Made by a program: the position numbers and the translations under genes. Below, piece after piece: positions 1-7,037 of a DNA stretch of 29,965 nt (positions within the stretch are counted from its first letter, which is position 1; every line of letters begins with the position of its first letter). Source of the DNA: CAZGLR01 sp964526635 (GTDB lineage Bacteria > Zixibacteria > MSB-5A5 > GN15 > JAAZOE01); assembly GCA_964526635.1 (NCBI GenBank), contig CAZGLR010000032.1, positions 1 through 29,965 of the forward strand, in the 5' to 3' direction. The notes under the pieces are model-generated. The model was given only the letters and a program-made list of their open reading frames with translations, made no database searches and was not told where the DNA came from.

Positions 1-2
1 CT

Positions 3-377
3 CGTCTGATTGCGGAAAACTTTGACAATAATACAGTTACGCCATTACAAATATCACCGGGACGGGAACACGCCTGGCATTTGTATGTCGTCTCAATCGC
101 ATTTGAAAAACTCGGCATATCGCGGGCAATACTCATGAATCGCCTGCGGGCCAATGGTATCGGTACTCAGGTACACTACCTTCCGATTCACCTGCAGCCA
201 TATTATCGCCGTCAGTACGGCACCGAACCGGGTCAATTCCCCGGTGCCGAAGCCTATTATGCCGGCGCTTTAAGTCTGCCAATGTACCCGCAACTGAGCG
301 ATGATCACATCCTGCGGGTTACCACGCAATTGAACGAAATCATTGCCTCCGCCCCCAGTCGGGTAGAGATCGCATAA
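3..377 (+). CDS. pseC: PseC-type DegT/DnrJ/EryC1 aminotransferase, C-terminal end (partial)
   Basis: Partial gene entering from the left edge; about 124 C-terminal codons are visible in the frame starting at base 3. The segment matches the end of the UDP-4-keto-sugar aminotransferase PseC: a WHLYVV strand, then GTQVHYLPIHLQPYYRR, then FPGAEAYYAGALSLPMYP, a signature of DegT-family sugar aminotransferases of the PseC branch. PseC is a PLP enzyme that installs the 4-amino group on UDP-4-keto-6-deoxy-L-AltNAc, the second step to pseudaminic acid. The catalytic lysine lies outside the window. Downstream pseF, pseG, pseH and pseI support this branch over other DegT enzymes. The gene is followed by a 230-bp non-coding leader, so the next gene may have its own promoter. 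Confidence 0.85.
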   Translation, partial: RLIAENFDNNTVTPLQISPGREHAWHLYVVSIAFEKLGISRAILMNRLRANGIGTQVHYLPIHLQPYYRRQYGTEPGQFPGAEAYYAGALSLPMYPQLSDDHILRVTTQLNEIIASAPSRVEIA

Positions 378-398
378 CACAGGCAACCTTCCCATGGT

Positions 399-429
399 GA
401 GGGTCGGATTCCATCTGGAGCCGGCCCTC
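399..429 (+). terminator. Hairpin after pseC (terminator or attenuator without U-tract)
   Basis: The arm at 399-412 (GAGGGTCGGATTCC) pairs with 417-429 (GGAGCCGGCCCTC) around an ATCT loop, with one bulged base and one G-U pair. It starts 22 nt after the pseC stop. There is no T-run downstream, so intrinsic termination is doubtful; it could be a 3'-end stabilising structure. Confidence 0.4.
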
Positions 430-508
430 AGTAAATCGCGTAAGTATCATTGATAACGATGGTTACTTGTGAGAAAGTAGCTATCTGCTTTGATGTTTTT
501 GTTGAAAT

Positions 509-538
509 TGTGGATAACTTGCAGTAACGGTATCCACA
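509..538. repeat. Inverted repeat of DnaA-box-like sequence
   Basis: TGTGGATA (509-516) and TATCCACA (531-538) form a perfect 8-bp inverted repeat separated by 14 bp. The left arm extends to TGTGGATAA, a perfect match to the DnaA box read on the minus strand; the right arm differs from the box at one base. It may be an operator or DnaA-binding pair; no other origin features are present. Confidence 0.5.
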
Positions 539-558
539 GGGATGCGTAAATTGACAAC

Positions 559-595
559 AGTATCCGATTTTCAAAGTTCCCACCGGTCGGATACT
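559..595. repeat. Perfect 9-bp inverted repeat next to the ribosome site
   Basis: AGTATCCGA (559-567) and TCGGATACT (587-595) are exact reverse complements separated by 19 bp, ending 5 nt before the GGGGAG ribosome site. It could form an RNA stem in the leader or be a dimeric repressor operator overlapping the promoter region. Confidence 0.55.
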
Positions 596-611
596 CAACG
601 GGGAGATTGTG

Positions 612-1658
612 ATGCGCAGTCAAATCCAGATAGGCCATCGTACTATCAGCGACAATGATCCATTGTTCGTCATCGCCGAAATCGGTGTAACCTGCAATTA
701 CGATATGGCCATCGCCAAAGAACTGATCGATGCCGCCGCCGAGGCCCAGGCCGATGCTGTCAAATTCATCTTCTGGTTTCCCGAAGAAATCATGAGCGAC
801 AAGACGATCACCTATTCCTATAAAACTGTGGATGGGTCAAAATCGGAAAACATGTTCGAGATGCTCCAGCAGTTGCGTTTCACACTGGAGCAATGGCTCG
901 AAATCAAGGCTTATGCCGATGAGAAGAACATCATCATGTTTTCCACAGTCAATTCACCCAGCGGGATCGACTACGCCGAAAAGGTTGGTCTTGATGCCTT
1001 CAAACTGAGTTCCTGGGATTTTAATTATCACACCCTGTGGCGCCGGATCGCCGCCAAAGGCAAGCCGATGCTCATCGATACCGGCCCGGTCAACACGCTG
1101 GATGTGGCCAAAGTGATGCACCTCATGAAAGACTCCGGTAATGACCAAAGTGTGTTGATCCATTGCATCCACACCGACAATCCCAAAGAGATCAACATGC
1201 GGTCAATTCCCTATATGAAACAAGCCTTCAATACACTGGTCGGCTATTCATCATCGGATACCCGCGATGAGACCGACATCATGGCCGTCTCGCTCGGCGC
1301 CTGTGTCATCGAAAAGCGCCTGACCATGTCGCGTAACCTCGAAGGGCATCATCACGTTCTCTCTAAGGAACCGGATGAATTCAAAGCCTGGGTACGCCTG
1401 ATCCGTGATGTCCAGTTGTCGCTGGGTGTCCATGACCTGCGGCCGTCGGATAACGATTTAGCCGAACGGCGCAAATGGTTCCGTCACCTGGTCGTTAACC
1501 GTGATCTCAAACCGGGCGAAACACTGACGGTTGATATGCTCGAGGGCAAGCGGCCGGAAACCGCCGGCATTTCGCCAGAGTATATCGACTTCTTTATAGG
1601 CAAACAGATCAAGCGGGCACTGAAATATAATCAGGCGATCACGCTGGAGGATGTCTGA
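612..1658 (+). CDS. Divergent NeuB-family (nonulosonate synthase-like) protein lacking metal-binding His
   Basis: A 348-residue protein with the full NeuB architecture: an N-terminal TIM barrel (FVIAEIGV, ADAVKF, a FSTVNSPSG strand) and a C-terminal antifreeze/SAF-like domain (VVNRDLKPGETLTVDML, about residues 290-348). NeuB enzymes condense PEP with an amino sugar using Mn2+ held by two His, in SDHT and EKHFT. Here those sites read VGYSSSDT (residues 210-217) and EKRLT (234-238), so both histidines are gone, and a HHH triplet follows at 246-248. The usual NHNG motif is TCNY. PseI later in the operon has the canonical residues, so this copy is probably not the main synthase; it may use another substrate or be an accessory protein. 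The ATG at 612 follows GGGGAG; a GTG at 609 is less well placed. Its TGA overlaps the start of pseF. Confidence 0.85.
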   Translation: MRSQIQIGHRTISDNDPLFVIAEIGVTCNYDMAIAKELIDAAAEAQADAVKFIFWFPEEIMSDKTITYSYKTVDGSKSENMFEMLQQLRFTLEQWLEIKAYADEKNIIMFSTVNSPSGIDYAEKVGLDAFKLSSWDFNYHTLWRRIAAKGKPMLIDTGPVNTLDVAKVMHLMKDSGNDQSVLIHCIHTDNPKEINMRSIPYMKQAFNTLVGYSSSDTRDETDIMAVSLGACVIEKRLTMSRNLEGHHHVLSKEPDEFKAWVRLIRDVQLSLGVHDLRPSDNDLAERRKWFRHLVVNRDLKPGETLTVDMLEGKRPETAGISPEYIDFFIGKQIKRALKYNQAITLEDV

Positions 1659-2386
1659 TGCCAATTATGGACAAACCGTTGTGCATCATTCCCGCCCGCG
1701 GCGGCTCCAAACGGATTCCCCGCAAGAACATCGTTACCCTGCTGGGAAAACCACTGCTGGCGTATGCCATCGAAGCCGCCAAAGAGAGCAATGTCTTTGA
1801 TTGCGTTTGTGTGTCATCGGAAGACAATGAAATCCTGGTAATTGCCGAAAAATATGGCGCTGATCTGTCTCATAAACGCCCGCCGGAACTGGCCACCGAC
1901 GCTGTCCAGGTCAAGCATGTCTGCCGCTACCTGCTTGAGGAATTCGCCGCACAGGGCCGCGAATATCCTATTTTCGCCCTGACCCTGGCCACCAATCCGC
2001 TTCGAAAAGCCGAACATATTCGCGCCGCCTATGACGCCTTCAAAGATTCCGATGCCAATTTCCTGATGAGTCTGCATAAATTCCCGCATCCGCCACAGCA
2101 GGCGGTGATTATCGACAACGGCTTTGTTAAGCCGGCCTTCGGCGTTGAACATATGAAACAATCACAGTTGATAGAAACGATGTATCGCGACGACGGCTCT
2201 ATTATTCTGGCCCGGTCAAAGGTATTTCTCGAAGAGTTTGAGTTCTACGGAACAAAAGTCATGCCGTTTATCATGCCCGAAAACAGCACGGTCGATATCG
2301 ACAATCCACTCGATCTGGCCTGGGCCGAGTTTCTGCTGCGCCGTGAGCAGGCAGCACACGCCGCCGCCGAGGCCGCAACGCGTTGA
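1658..2386 (+). CDS. pseF: CMP-pseudaminic acid cytidylyltransferase (PseF family)
   Basis: A 242-residue cytidylyltransferase that activates a nonulosonic acid with CTP to the CMP-sugar donor. The N-terminus carries the CMP-NeuAc synthetase signature IIPARGGSKRIPRKNI (residues 10-25), the nucleotide-binding loop, followed by GKPLLAYAIEAA. Later come a short NST-type stretch (PENSTVDIDNPLDL, about 207-220) that closes the fold. Length fits single-domain PseF/NeuA enzymes. The start overlaps the upstream stop as TGATG, so translation is probably coupled to the NeuB-like protein. An internal ATG at 1667 is an alternative start. With PseC, G, H and I in the same operon, CMP-pseudaminate or a derivative is the expected product. 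Confidence 0.88.
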   Translation: MPIMDKPLCIIPARGGSKRIPRKNIVTLLGKPLLAYAIEAAKESNVFDCVCVSSEDNEILVIAEKYGADLSHKRPPELATDAVQVKHVCRYLLEEFAAQGREYPIFALTLATNPLRKAEHIRAAYDAFKDSDANFLMSLHKFPHPPQQAVIIDNGFVKPAFGVEHMKQSQLIETMYRDDGSIILARSKVFLEEFEFYGTKVMPFIMPENSTVDIDNPLDLAWAEFLLRREQAAHAAAEAATR

Positions 2387-2411
2387 ACCGACAATTGAAG
2401 GGGCTGGTTCT

Positions 2412-3095
2412 GTGAATCCAAAACACTCAAGCCAGAAAGAAGTATTCTCGGTAACCGAAGGCGACCAATGGTATCATCGCAATCGCACCAGCCTCGATAA
2501 GCCCGAGAATAAGATAAAAGACGACCAGGTGCTGCGGTGCCTCGAGAGTCTCCAACTTGAACCAGCCGCTGTCCTTGAAATCGGTTGCAGCAACGGCTGG
2601 CGGCTGGATGAAATTCGAAAGCGGTATACTGCCCGCTGCCATGGTTTGGAACCCTCGTCGCAGGCCATCAGCGAGGGCCGGCGGCTGTTTCCCGACATAC
2701 AATTGGACAAGGGAACGGCTGACTTGCTGCCGTATGAAAACAACATCTTCGATACTGTCATCATCGGTTTTTGTCTTTATCTGTGTGATCGCAATGACCT
2801 GTTCAAAATCGCCGCCGAAGTAGACCGCGTGCTCAGTGATGGCGGCTATATTATTATTTTGGATTTCCATCCGCCCTTCCCCTATCGCAATCGGTATGTT
2901 CATCACGACGGCCTCTACAGCTATAAAATGCGTCATGCCGATATGTTCGCATGGAATCCGGTCTACACGGTCGTTTGGGAGCAAGTCTTCAGTCACAGTC
3001 GCAACACGATTGACAATGCCGATGATCGACTGTCGGTAATCGCATTAAAAAAATCATCAGCGGGAGCATATCCGGATAATCCTTATGAACGGTAA
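2412..3095 (+). CDS. Class I SAM-dependent methyltransferase
   Basis: A 227-residue protein with a Rossmann SAM-binding fold. Motif I is VLEIGCSNGWRL (about residues 53-64), followed by an acidic end of strand 2 (HGLEPSSQAI) and DTVIIGFCLYLCDR in the motif II region, then VLSDGGYIIILDF. The GTG at 2412 is preferred: AAGGGG at 2397-2402 lies 9 nt upstream, and longer in-frame starts lie inside pseF. The gene lies 25 nt after pseF and overlaps the next gene by 11 nt. The target is not shown by the sequence. Its position inside the nonulosonate cassette suggests methylation of the sugar (O-methyl or N-methyl), but that is inference. Confidence 0.8.
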   Translation: MNPKHSSQKEVFSVTEGDQWYHRNRTSLDKPENKIKDDQVLRCLESLQLEPAAVLEIGCSNGWRLDEIRKRYTARCHGLEPSSQAISEGRRLFPDIQLDKGTADLLPYENNIFDTVIIGFCLYLCDRNDLFKIAAEVDRVLSDGGYIIILDFHPPFPYRNRYVHHDGLYSYKMRHADMFAWNPVYTVVWEQVFSHSRNTIDNADDRLSVIALKKSSAGAYPDNPYER

Positions 3096-4008
3096 GGCCT
3101 CACATAAAATCGGCCTGGGGACAGTTCAGTTCGGCCTCGACTATGGTATCTCCAATACCGGCGGGCAGGTCAGCCGGAAGGCTGTCGGTGAAATTCTCGA
3201 ACTGGCTGCCGATCAGGGTTTAGATCTGATTGATACGGCTGCGTTATATGGCGAAAGCGAAAGTGTCCTTGGCCAATTGTTGCCAAAAGACCATCCCTTC
3301 GCGATTGTTACGAAAACAGCCAAAGCGAATGGCGAGCGTGTCGCACTCGATGATATAATCGAGTTTCAACGAGTATTTGATCGTTCCCTCGAGCGCCTGC
3401 GGCAGTCATCGGTTTATGCTCTGCTGGTGCATCAGACCGATGATTTGTTTAAGCCGGGCGGTCGGGAGATTATCGCATTTCTCGAGGAAAACAAAACCCG
3501 TGGACAGGTCGAGAAAATAGGTATCTCGGTTTACACAATCGAACAGATCCATCAGGCGCTTAATTTCTTCACACCTGACCTGATTCAGTTACCGATTAAT
3601 GTCCTCGATCAGCGCCTTCTGTCCGGTGGTATGCTGCGCGAACTGGTCGATCGTGACATCGAGATTCACGCCCGGTCTATCTTTCTGCAGGGTTTATTGC
3701 TTATGCCCCCGGATACGCTTGATCCATTTTTCGATCCTGTCCGAGATCATCTGAAAACATATCATGCCGACCTGGCTTCGCATAACCTGTCGCCGGTGGC
3801 CGGCGCGCTCCAGGCTGTGCTGCAGCTGCCCGAAATTTACAAAGCCATCATCGGAGTATGCGCCGCTTCTGAATTGCAGGAAATAATTGACGCCGCCGCA
3901 CCCCCCCCGACCGATATTGACTTCACACAGTATGCAATCAGGGATACGCGGTATATTACACCGTCGAACTGGCGGTTGAACCATACGCCGGCCTCATCAG
4001 CTTCGTAG
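3085..4008 (+). CDS. Aldo/keto reductase family protein
   Basis: A 307-residue NAD(P)H-dependent aldo/keto reductase with a TIM barrel. It starts IGLGTVQFGLDYG and keeps the full catalytic tetrad: Asp50 and Tyr55 in DLIDTAALYG, Lys77 in IVTKTA, and His116 in LLVHQTDD. The barrel continues with KIGISVYT and the cofactor-binding end (AIIGVCAASEL). Members of this branch occur in O-antigen and flagellin-glycosylation loci. Possible roles are reduction of a keto-sugar intermediate or a side-chain carbonyl; the substrate is unknown. It overlaps the methyltransferase by 11 nt. A run of eight C at 3901-3908 lies in the 3' part; the frame is intact here. Confidence 0.85.
   Translation: MNGKASHKIGLGTVQFGLDYGISNTGGQVSRKAVGEILELAADQGLDLIDTAALYGESESVLGQLLPKDHPFAIVTKTAKANGERVALDDIIEFQRVFDRSLERLRQSSVYALLVHQTDDLFKPGGREIIAFLEENKTRGQVEKIGISVYTIEQIHQALNFFTPDLIQLPINVLDQRLLSGGMLRELVDRDIEIHARSIFLQGLLLMPPDTLDPFFDPVRDHLKTYHADLASHNLSPVAGALQAVLQLPEIYKAIIGVCAASELQEIIDAAAPPPTDIDFTQYAIRDTRYITPSNWRLNHTPASSAS
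3901..3908 (+). repeat. C8 homopolymer inside the aldo/keto reductase gene
   Basis: Eight consecutive C residues (encoding part of AAPPPTD) sit about 100 nt before the stop codon. A one-base slip would alter the last 35 or so residues only. Homopolymer C/G tracts mediate phase variation in some glycan loci, but eight is short and may be chance. Confidence 0.5.
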
Positions 4009-4022
4009 AGGAGAAACAGCAG

Positions 4023-5363
4023 ATGCCATCAACGACCGCATCGAAATCAAAATTGACTCACAGCCTCCGCATGCAGGAACGCGGCAAGAAACTGATTCCC
4101 GGATTGTCGCAGCTTATCTCCAAACGCCCGGACCGTTTTGCACCCGGCATCTGGCCCGGGTATTTCAAAACCGCACGAGGAGTCATGGTTACCGATCTTG
4201 ACGACAATACCTACATCGACATGAGTATCGGCGGAATCGGCGCCACTGTGCTGGGTTATCAGGATCCCGATGTCGACGCTGCCGTCACAACGGCGATCTC
4301 AAATGGTGTCGCCAGTTCGCTCAATTGCGTCGAGGATGTCGAGCTGGCCGAATTGCTGTGCGAAATCCATCCCTGGGCCGACAAGGTCCGTTTTGCCCGA
4401 AGCGGCGGCGAAGCCACGACCATCGCGGTACGCATCGCCCGCACCACCACCGGACGCGATAAAATCGCTTTTTGCGGGTATCACGGTTGGCATGACTGGT
4501 ATCTGGCCGCCAATCTCGGGACCGCCGACGCCCTGGGTAATTTCATGATGTCGGGTCTTGAGCCCAATGGCGTCCCGCGCGGCCTGGAGGGCACGGCCCT
4601 TCCCTTTCATTACAATAAGCTGGATGAGTTGACGACTATTGTGGCAAATCATGGCGCCGATCTGGCCGCTATCATCATGGAACCGATTCGCAGCGCCAAA
4701 CCTGACCCCGGTTTTTTCGATGAGGTTACTCGCCTCGCCGGTGCCTGCGGCGCCCTGTTGATTATCGATGAAATCTCGGCCGGCTTTCGGTTGAATTCCG
4801 GCGGGGCGCACCTGATACTTAATATCACGCCGGATATCGCTGTTTTTGCCAAGGCGATCGGCAATGGCTATCCCATGGCGGCAATCATTGGCAAGGGTGC
4901 GGTCATGGATGCGGCACAAAACAGCTTTATTTCATCGACCAACTGGACTGAACGAATCGGCCCCACCGCGGCTCTGGCCACAATAAAAAAACATCGCCGT
5001 CTTGATGCCGGTAAACACCTGACGGCACTTGGTAATGCTGTGCAAACTGGATGGCGGCAGCTTGCCGAGAAACACGGTCTTGATATTCATGTCGACGGCA
5101 TCCCGCCGATGTCGCATTTCGGCTTCAATCACAAGGACAATCTCAGCCTGCGTTCCCTCTTTGTCCAGCTCATGCTGCATCGGGGCTTTTTGGCCACGAC
5201 CATGTTTTACGCCATGTACCCCCATACCGATGTCCATGTCAACAGCTACCTGCAGGCTGTCGATGAGGCCTATGGCGTCATCGCCGAGGCGATTGCCTCG
5301 GGTGATATCGCACCCTATCTGGAAGGAGAACCGGCCACGGCCGGCTTTGCCCGCCTGGCGTAA
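4023..5363 (+). CDS. Class III (glutamate-1-semialdehyde aminomutase-like) PLP aminotransferase
   Basis: A 446-residue class III aminotransferase. Key features in order: GGIGATVLGYQDPDVDAAV near the substrate channel, RFARSGGEATTIAVRIAR (PLP phosphate site), CGYHGWHDWY (aromatic residue stacking on PLP), IIDEISAGFR with Asp249, and FAKAIGNGYP with Lys277 as the PLP Schiff-base lysine. The closest characterised fold is glutamate-1-semialdehyde aminomutase. Haem synthesis is unlikely to be its role here, because the protein sits in the middle of a sugar cassette with a strong AGGAG ribosome site 14 nt after the reductase gene. Class III members in nonulosonate and flagellin-glycan clusters are presumed to act on sugar or side-chain carbonyls. 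The reductase and this enzyme may form a two-step branch. Substrate unknown. Confidence 0.85.
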   Translation: MPSTTASKSKLTHSLRMQERGKKLIPGLSQLISKRPDRFAPGIWPGYFKTARGVMVTDLDDNTYIDMSIGGIGATVLGYQDPDVDAAVTTAISNGVASSLNCVEDVELAELLCEIHPWADKVRFARSGGEATTIAVRIARTTTGRDKIAFCGYHGWHDWYLAANLGTADALGNFMMSGLEPNGVPRGLEGTALPFHYNKLDELTTIVANHGADLAAIIMEPIRSAKPDPGFFDEVTRLAGACGALLIIDEISAGFRLNSGGAHLILNITPDIAVFAKAIGNGYPMAAIIGKGAVMDAAQNSFISSTNWTERIGPTAALATIKKHRRLDAGKHLTALGNAVQTGWRQLAEKHGLDIHVDGIPPMSHFGFNHKDNLSLRSLFVQLMLHRGFLATTMFYAMYPHTDVHVNSYLQAVDEAYGVIAEAIASGDIAPYLEGEPATAGFARLA

Positions 5364-5368
5364 ATATC

Positions 5369-6484
5369 ATGAAGATTGCCTTCAGAACAGATGTATCCAC
5401 GAGTATCGGCACCGGTCATTGTATGCGATGCCTGACCCTGGCCGATATGCTGAAGAACGAGGGCTGCGAGATCCATTTCATCTGCCGTGACCCCGGACAC
5501 CTGGCCTGCCGGCTGACCTCGGAACATGATATCGAAATACACGGCCTCACCACGGACACACATTCTCTTCCCTCCGATGCCGACCGCGGAGAATACGGAT
5601 CATGGCTGGGGGTCGCGCAAGCGCAGGATGCCGCTGATACCCGCGAAATACTGCAGATGGTCGGTCCTTTTGACTGGCTGATTGTGGATCATTACGCTCT
5701 CGACTCCCGGTGGGAAGCAATGATGCGTCCGCTGATACCCGGCATTGCGGTAATCGATGATCTGGCCGATCGCGGTCATGACTGCGATCTGCTGCTGGAT
5801 CAAAACCTGTACGACCATCTTGAATCGCGGTACGATGATCTCGTTCCCGCAGGATGCTACAAGCTTCTGGGACCGCAATATGCCCTGCTGCGGGAAGAAT
5901 TCTACACAACCCGCCAGTTTCTTTTGCCGCGTGACGGCACAATCAAACAGGCGCTGATCTTCTTTGGTGGCGGCGATCCCATGGATATGACCGGCCGTGC
6001 AATTACAGCAATCGCCTCACTGCCGCATCTGGACTTTTTGGCCGATGTCATTATCGGCGACGCCAACCCGCATCGTGAGGCTATCTATGCCGCCTGCGAA
6101 CATGATCCCCGCCTTACCCCGCACAACCATGTCGATAACATGGCCGAACTGATGGCTCGCGCCGACCTGGCACTGGGAGGTGGCGGTATGACAACCTGGG
6201 AACGATGTTTTTTGGGATTACCGGCCATCACCGTCATCATCGCGGAAAACCAGCGCGCCATGACCGAGGCCGCCGCCCGCGCCGGCGCGATATGGAATAT
6301 GGGATGGCATGAACAGGTCACTGTCGAACGGCTGGCCCAGGCTATCGCCTGGGCGACCGAAAATCCGCTTGAAGTCAAGGCGGTCGGTGATCGCGCGCTG
6401 CATCTTATGAAGTCAAGCAGTGCCCATACGATGCATCCCATGTGTTCGGCAATTATGGAGCGAAAACATCAGCATGTTGGATAA
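5369..6484 (+). CDS. pseG: PseG: UDP-2,4-diacetamido-2,4,6-trideoxy-beta-L-altropyranose hydrolase
   Basis: A 371-residue GT-B-fold hydrolase that removes UDP from the diacetamido-trideoxy-hexose before condensation with PEP. The N-terminal signature MKIAFRTDVSTSIGTGHCMRC includes the catalytic His17 of the IGTGH loop. The C-terminal half has the nucleotide-binding motif region FFGGGDPMDMTG and LALGGGGMTTWERCFLGLPAI, typical of MurG/PseG enzymes. The gene starts 5 nt after the aminotransferase stop with only a weak ribosome site. It overlaps pseH by 11 nt. Position between PseC and PseI in the pathway is clear. Confidence 0.92.
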   Translation: MKIAFRTDVSTSIGTGHCMRCLTLADMLKNEGCEIHFICRDPGHLACRLTSEHDIEIHGLTTDTHSLPSDADRGEYGSWLGVAQAQDAADTREILQMVGPFDWLIVDHYALDSRWEAMMRPLIPGIAVIDDLADRGHDCDLLLDQNLYDHLESRYDDLVPAGCYKLLGPQYALLREEFYTTRQFLLPRDGTIKQALIFFGGGDPMDMTGRAITAIASLPHLDFLADVIIGDANPHREAIYAACEHDPRLTPHNHVDNMAELMARADLALGGGGMTTWERCFLGLPAITVIIAENQRAMTEAAARAGAIWNMGWHEQVTVERLAQAIAWATENPLEVKAVGDRALHLMKSSSAHTMHPMCSAIMERKHQHVG

Positions 6485-7037
6485 ATTCTGCCTGCGGCCT
6501 GTCCGCGAAAGCGATCGGGAGATAATTCTCCTGTGGCGAAATTCTGATCGTATTCGCCGGAATATGTACCGCGATCATGTAATCAGTATCGAAGAACACC
6601 ATACCTGGTTCAGCCGTATGCGAAAAGACGATACACTCGATTATCTCGTCCTCGAGTTTTCCGGACAACCGGTCGGGCTTTCCTATTTCACCCGGATCGA
6701 TACGGTTAATCACCATTGTGAATGGGGCTTTTATCTCGGCGAAGATGATCTTCCCCGGGGCAGCGGCACAATTATGGGATACCTGTCGCTACGATACATG
6801 TTCGATGATCGTAACATGCGGAAGATCTATGGCGAAGTTCTCAGCTATAATGATAAGAGCCAAAAATTCTTTCAAAGGCTCGGTTTCACCTGCGACGGTC
6901 GCCTCCGGGAGCATATCGCCCGCGACGACCGCTTTCTCGATGTTGTGCTTTATTCCCAGCTCCATCAGGAATGGACAATAAAATACCGCAAGATAGTCGA
7001 ATCACTGGTTAACCGGCTGGAGACTGTGCAACCATGA
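6474..7037 (+). CDS. pseH: PseH-type GNAT acetyltransferase
   Basis: A 187-residue GNAT (RimJ/RimL-like) acetyltransferase. In pseudaminate synthesis PseH acetylates the 4-amino group made by PseC. It begins LRPVRESDREIILLWRNSDRIRRNMY, the typical PseH opening. It carries the ISIEEHHTWF segment, the WGFYLGED strand, a G-rich acetyl-CoA loop (LPRGSGTIMGYLSL) and the NDKSQKFFQRLGF end of the GNAT core. The ATG at 6474 is chosen because the protein family starts here; an in-frame ATG at 6420 would only add residues read from inside pseG. GGAG at 6457-6460 is 13 nt upstream. The stop overlaps the next start as ATGA. Confidence 0.88.
   Translation: MLDKFCLRPVRESDREIILLWRNSDRIRRNMYRDHVISIEEHHTWFSRMRKDDTLDYLVLEFSGQPVGLSYFTRIDTVNHHCEWGFYLGEDDLPRGSGTIMGYLSLRYMFDDRNMRKIYGEVLSYNDKSQKFFQRLGFTCDGRLREHIARDDRFLDVVLYSQLHQEWTIKYRKIVESLVNRLETVQP

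Larger units (their letters stand above)
378..611 (+). promoter_or_regulatory. Structured intergenic leader before the NeuB-like gene
   Basis: This 230-bp gap has no convincing ORF and is the only sizeable non-coding gap in the first 18 kb. It contains three inverted repeats: an imperfect hairpin at 399-429, a perfect 8-bp repeat at 509-516/531-538 and a perfect 9-bp repeat at 559-567/587-595. A TTGACA box lies at 551-556, but no good -10 hexamer follows at the usual distance. A strong ribosome site GGGGAG (600-605) serves the ATG at 612. The position suggests the promoter and leader of the long glycan operon; the exact promoter is not identifiable by eye. Confidence 0.5.

Noticed and set aside
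509..538. Chromosomal or plasmid replication origin
   Set aside because: Only two DnaA-box-like sites, no AT-rich unwinding region, and no dnaA, dnaN or rep gene nearby.
2238..2411. Longer N-terminus for the methyltransferase
   Set aside because: These codons lie inside pseF in another frame and do not resemble a methyltransferase; the GTG at 2412 has a proper ribosome site.
4299..4919. 206-codon open frame on the minus strand
   Set aside because: Antisense to the class III aminotransferase; no ribosome site or motif.
4023..5363. Haem biosynthesis glutamate-1-semialdehyde aminomutase (hemL)
   Set aside because: The fold is the same, but no haem genes are near and the gene sits inside a sugar operon; a sugar-related role is more likely.
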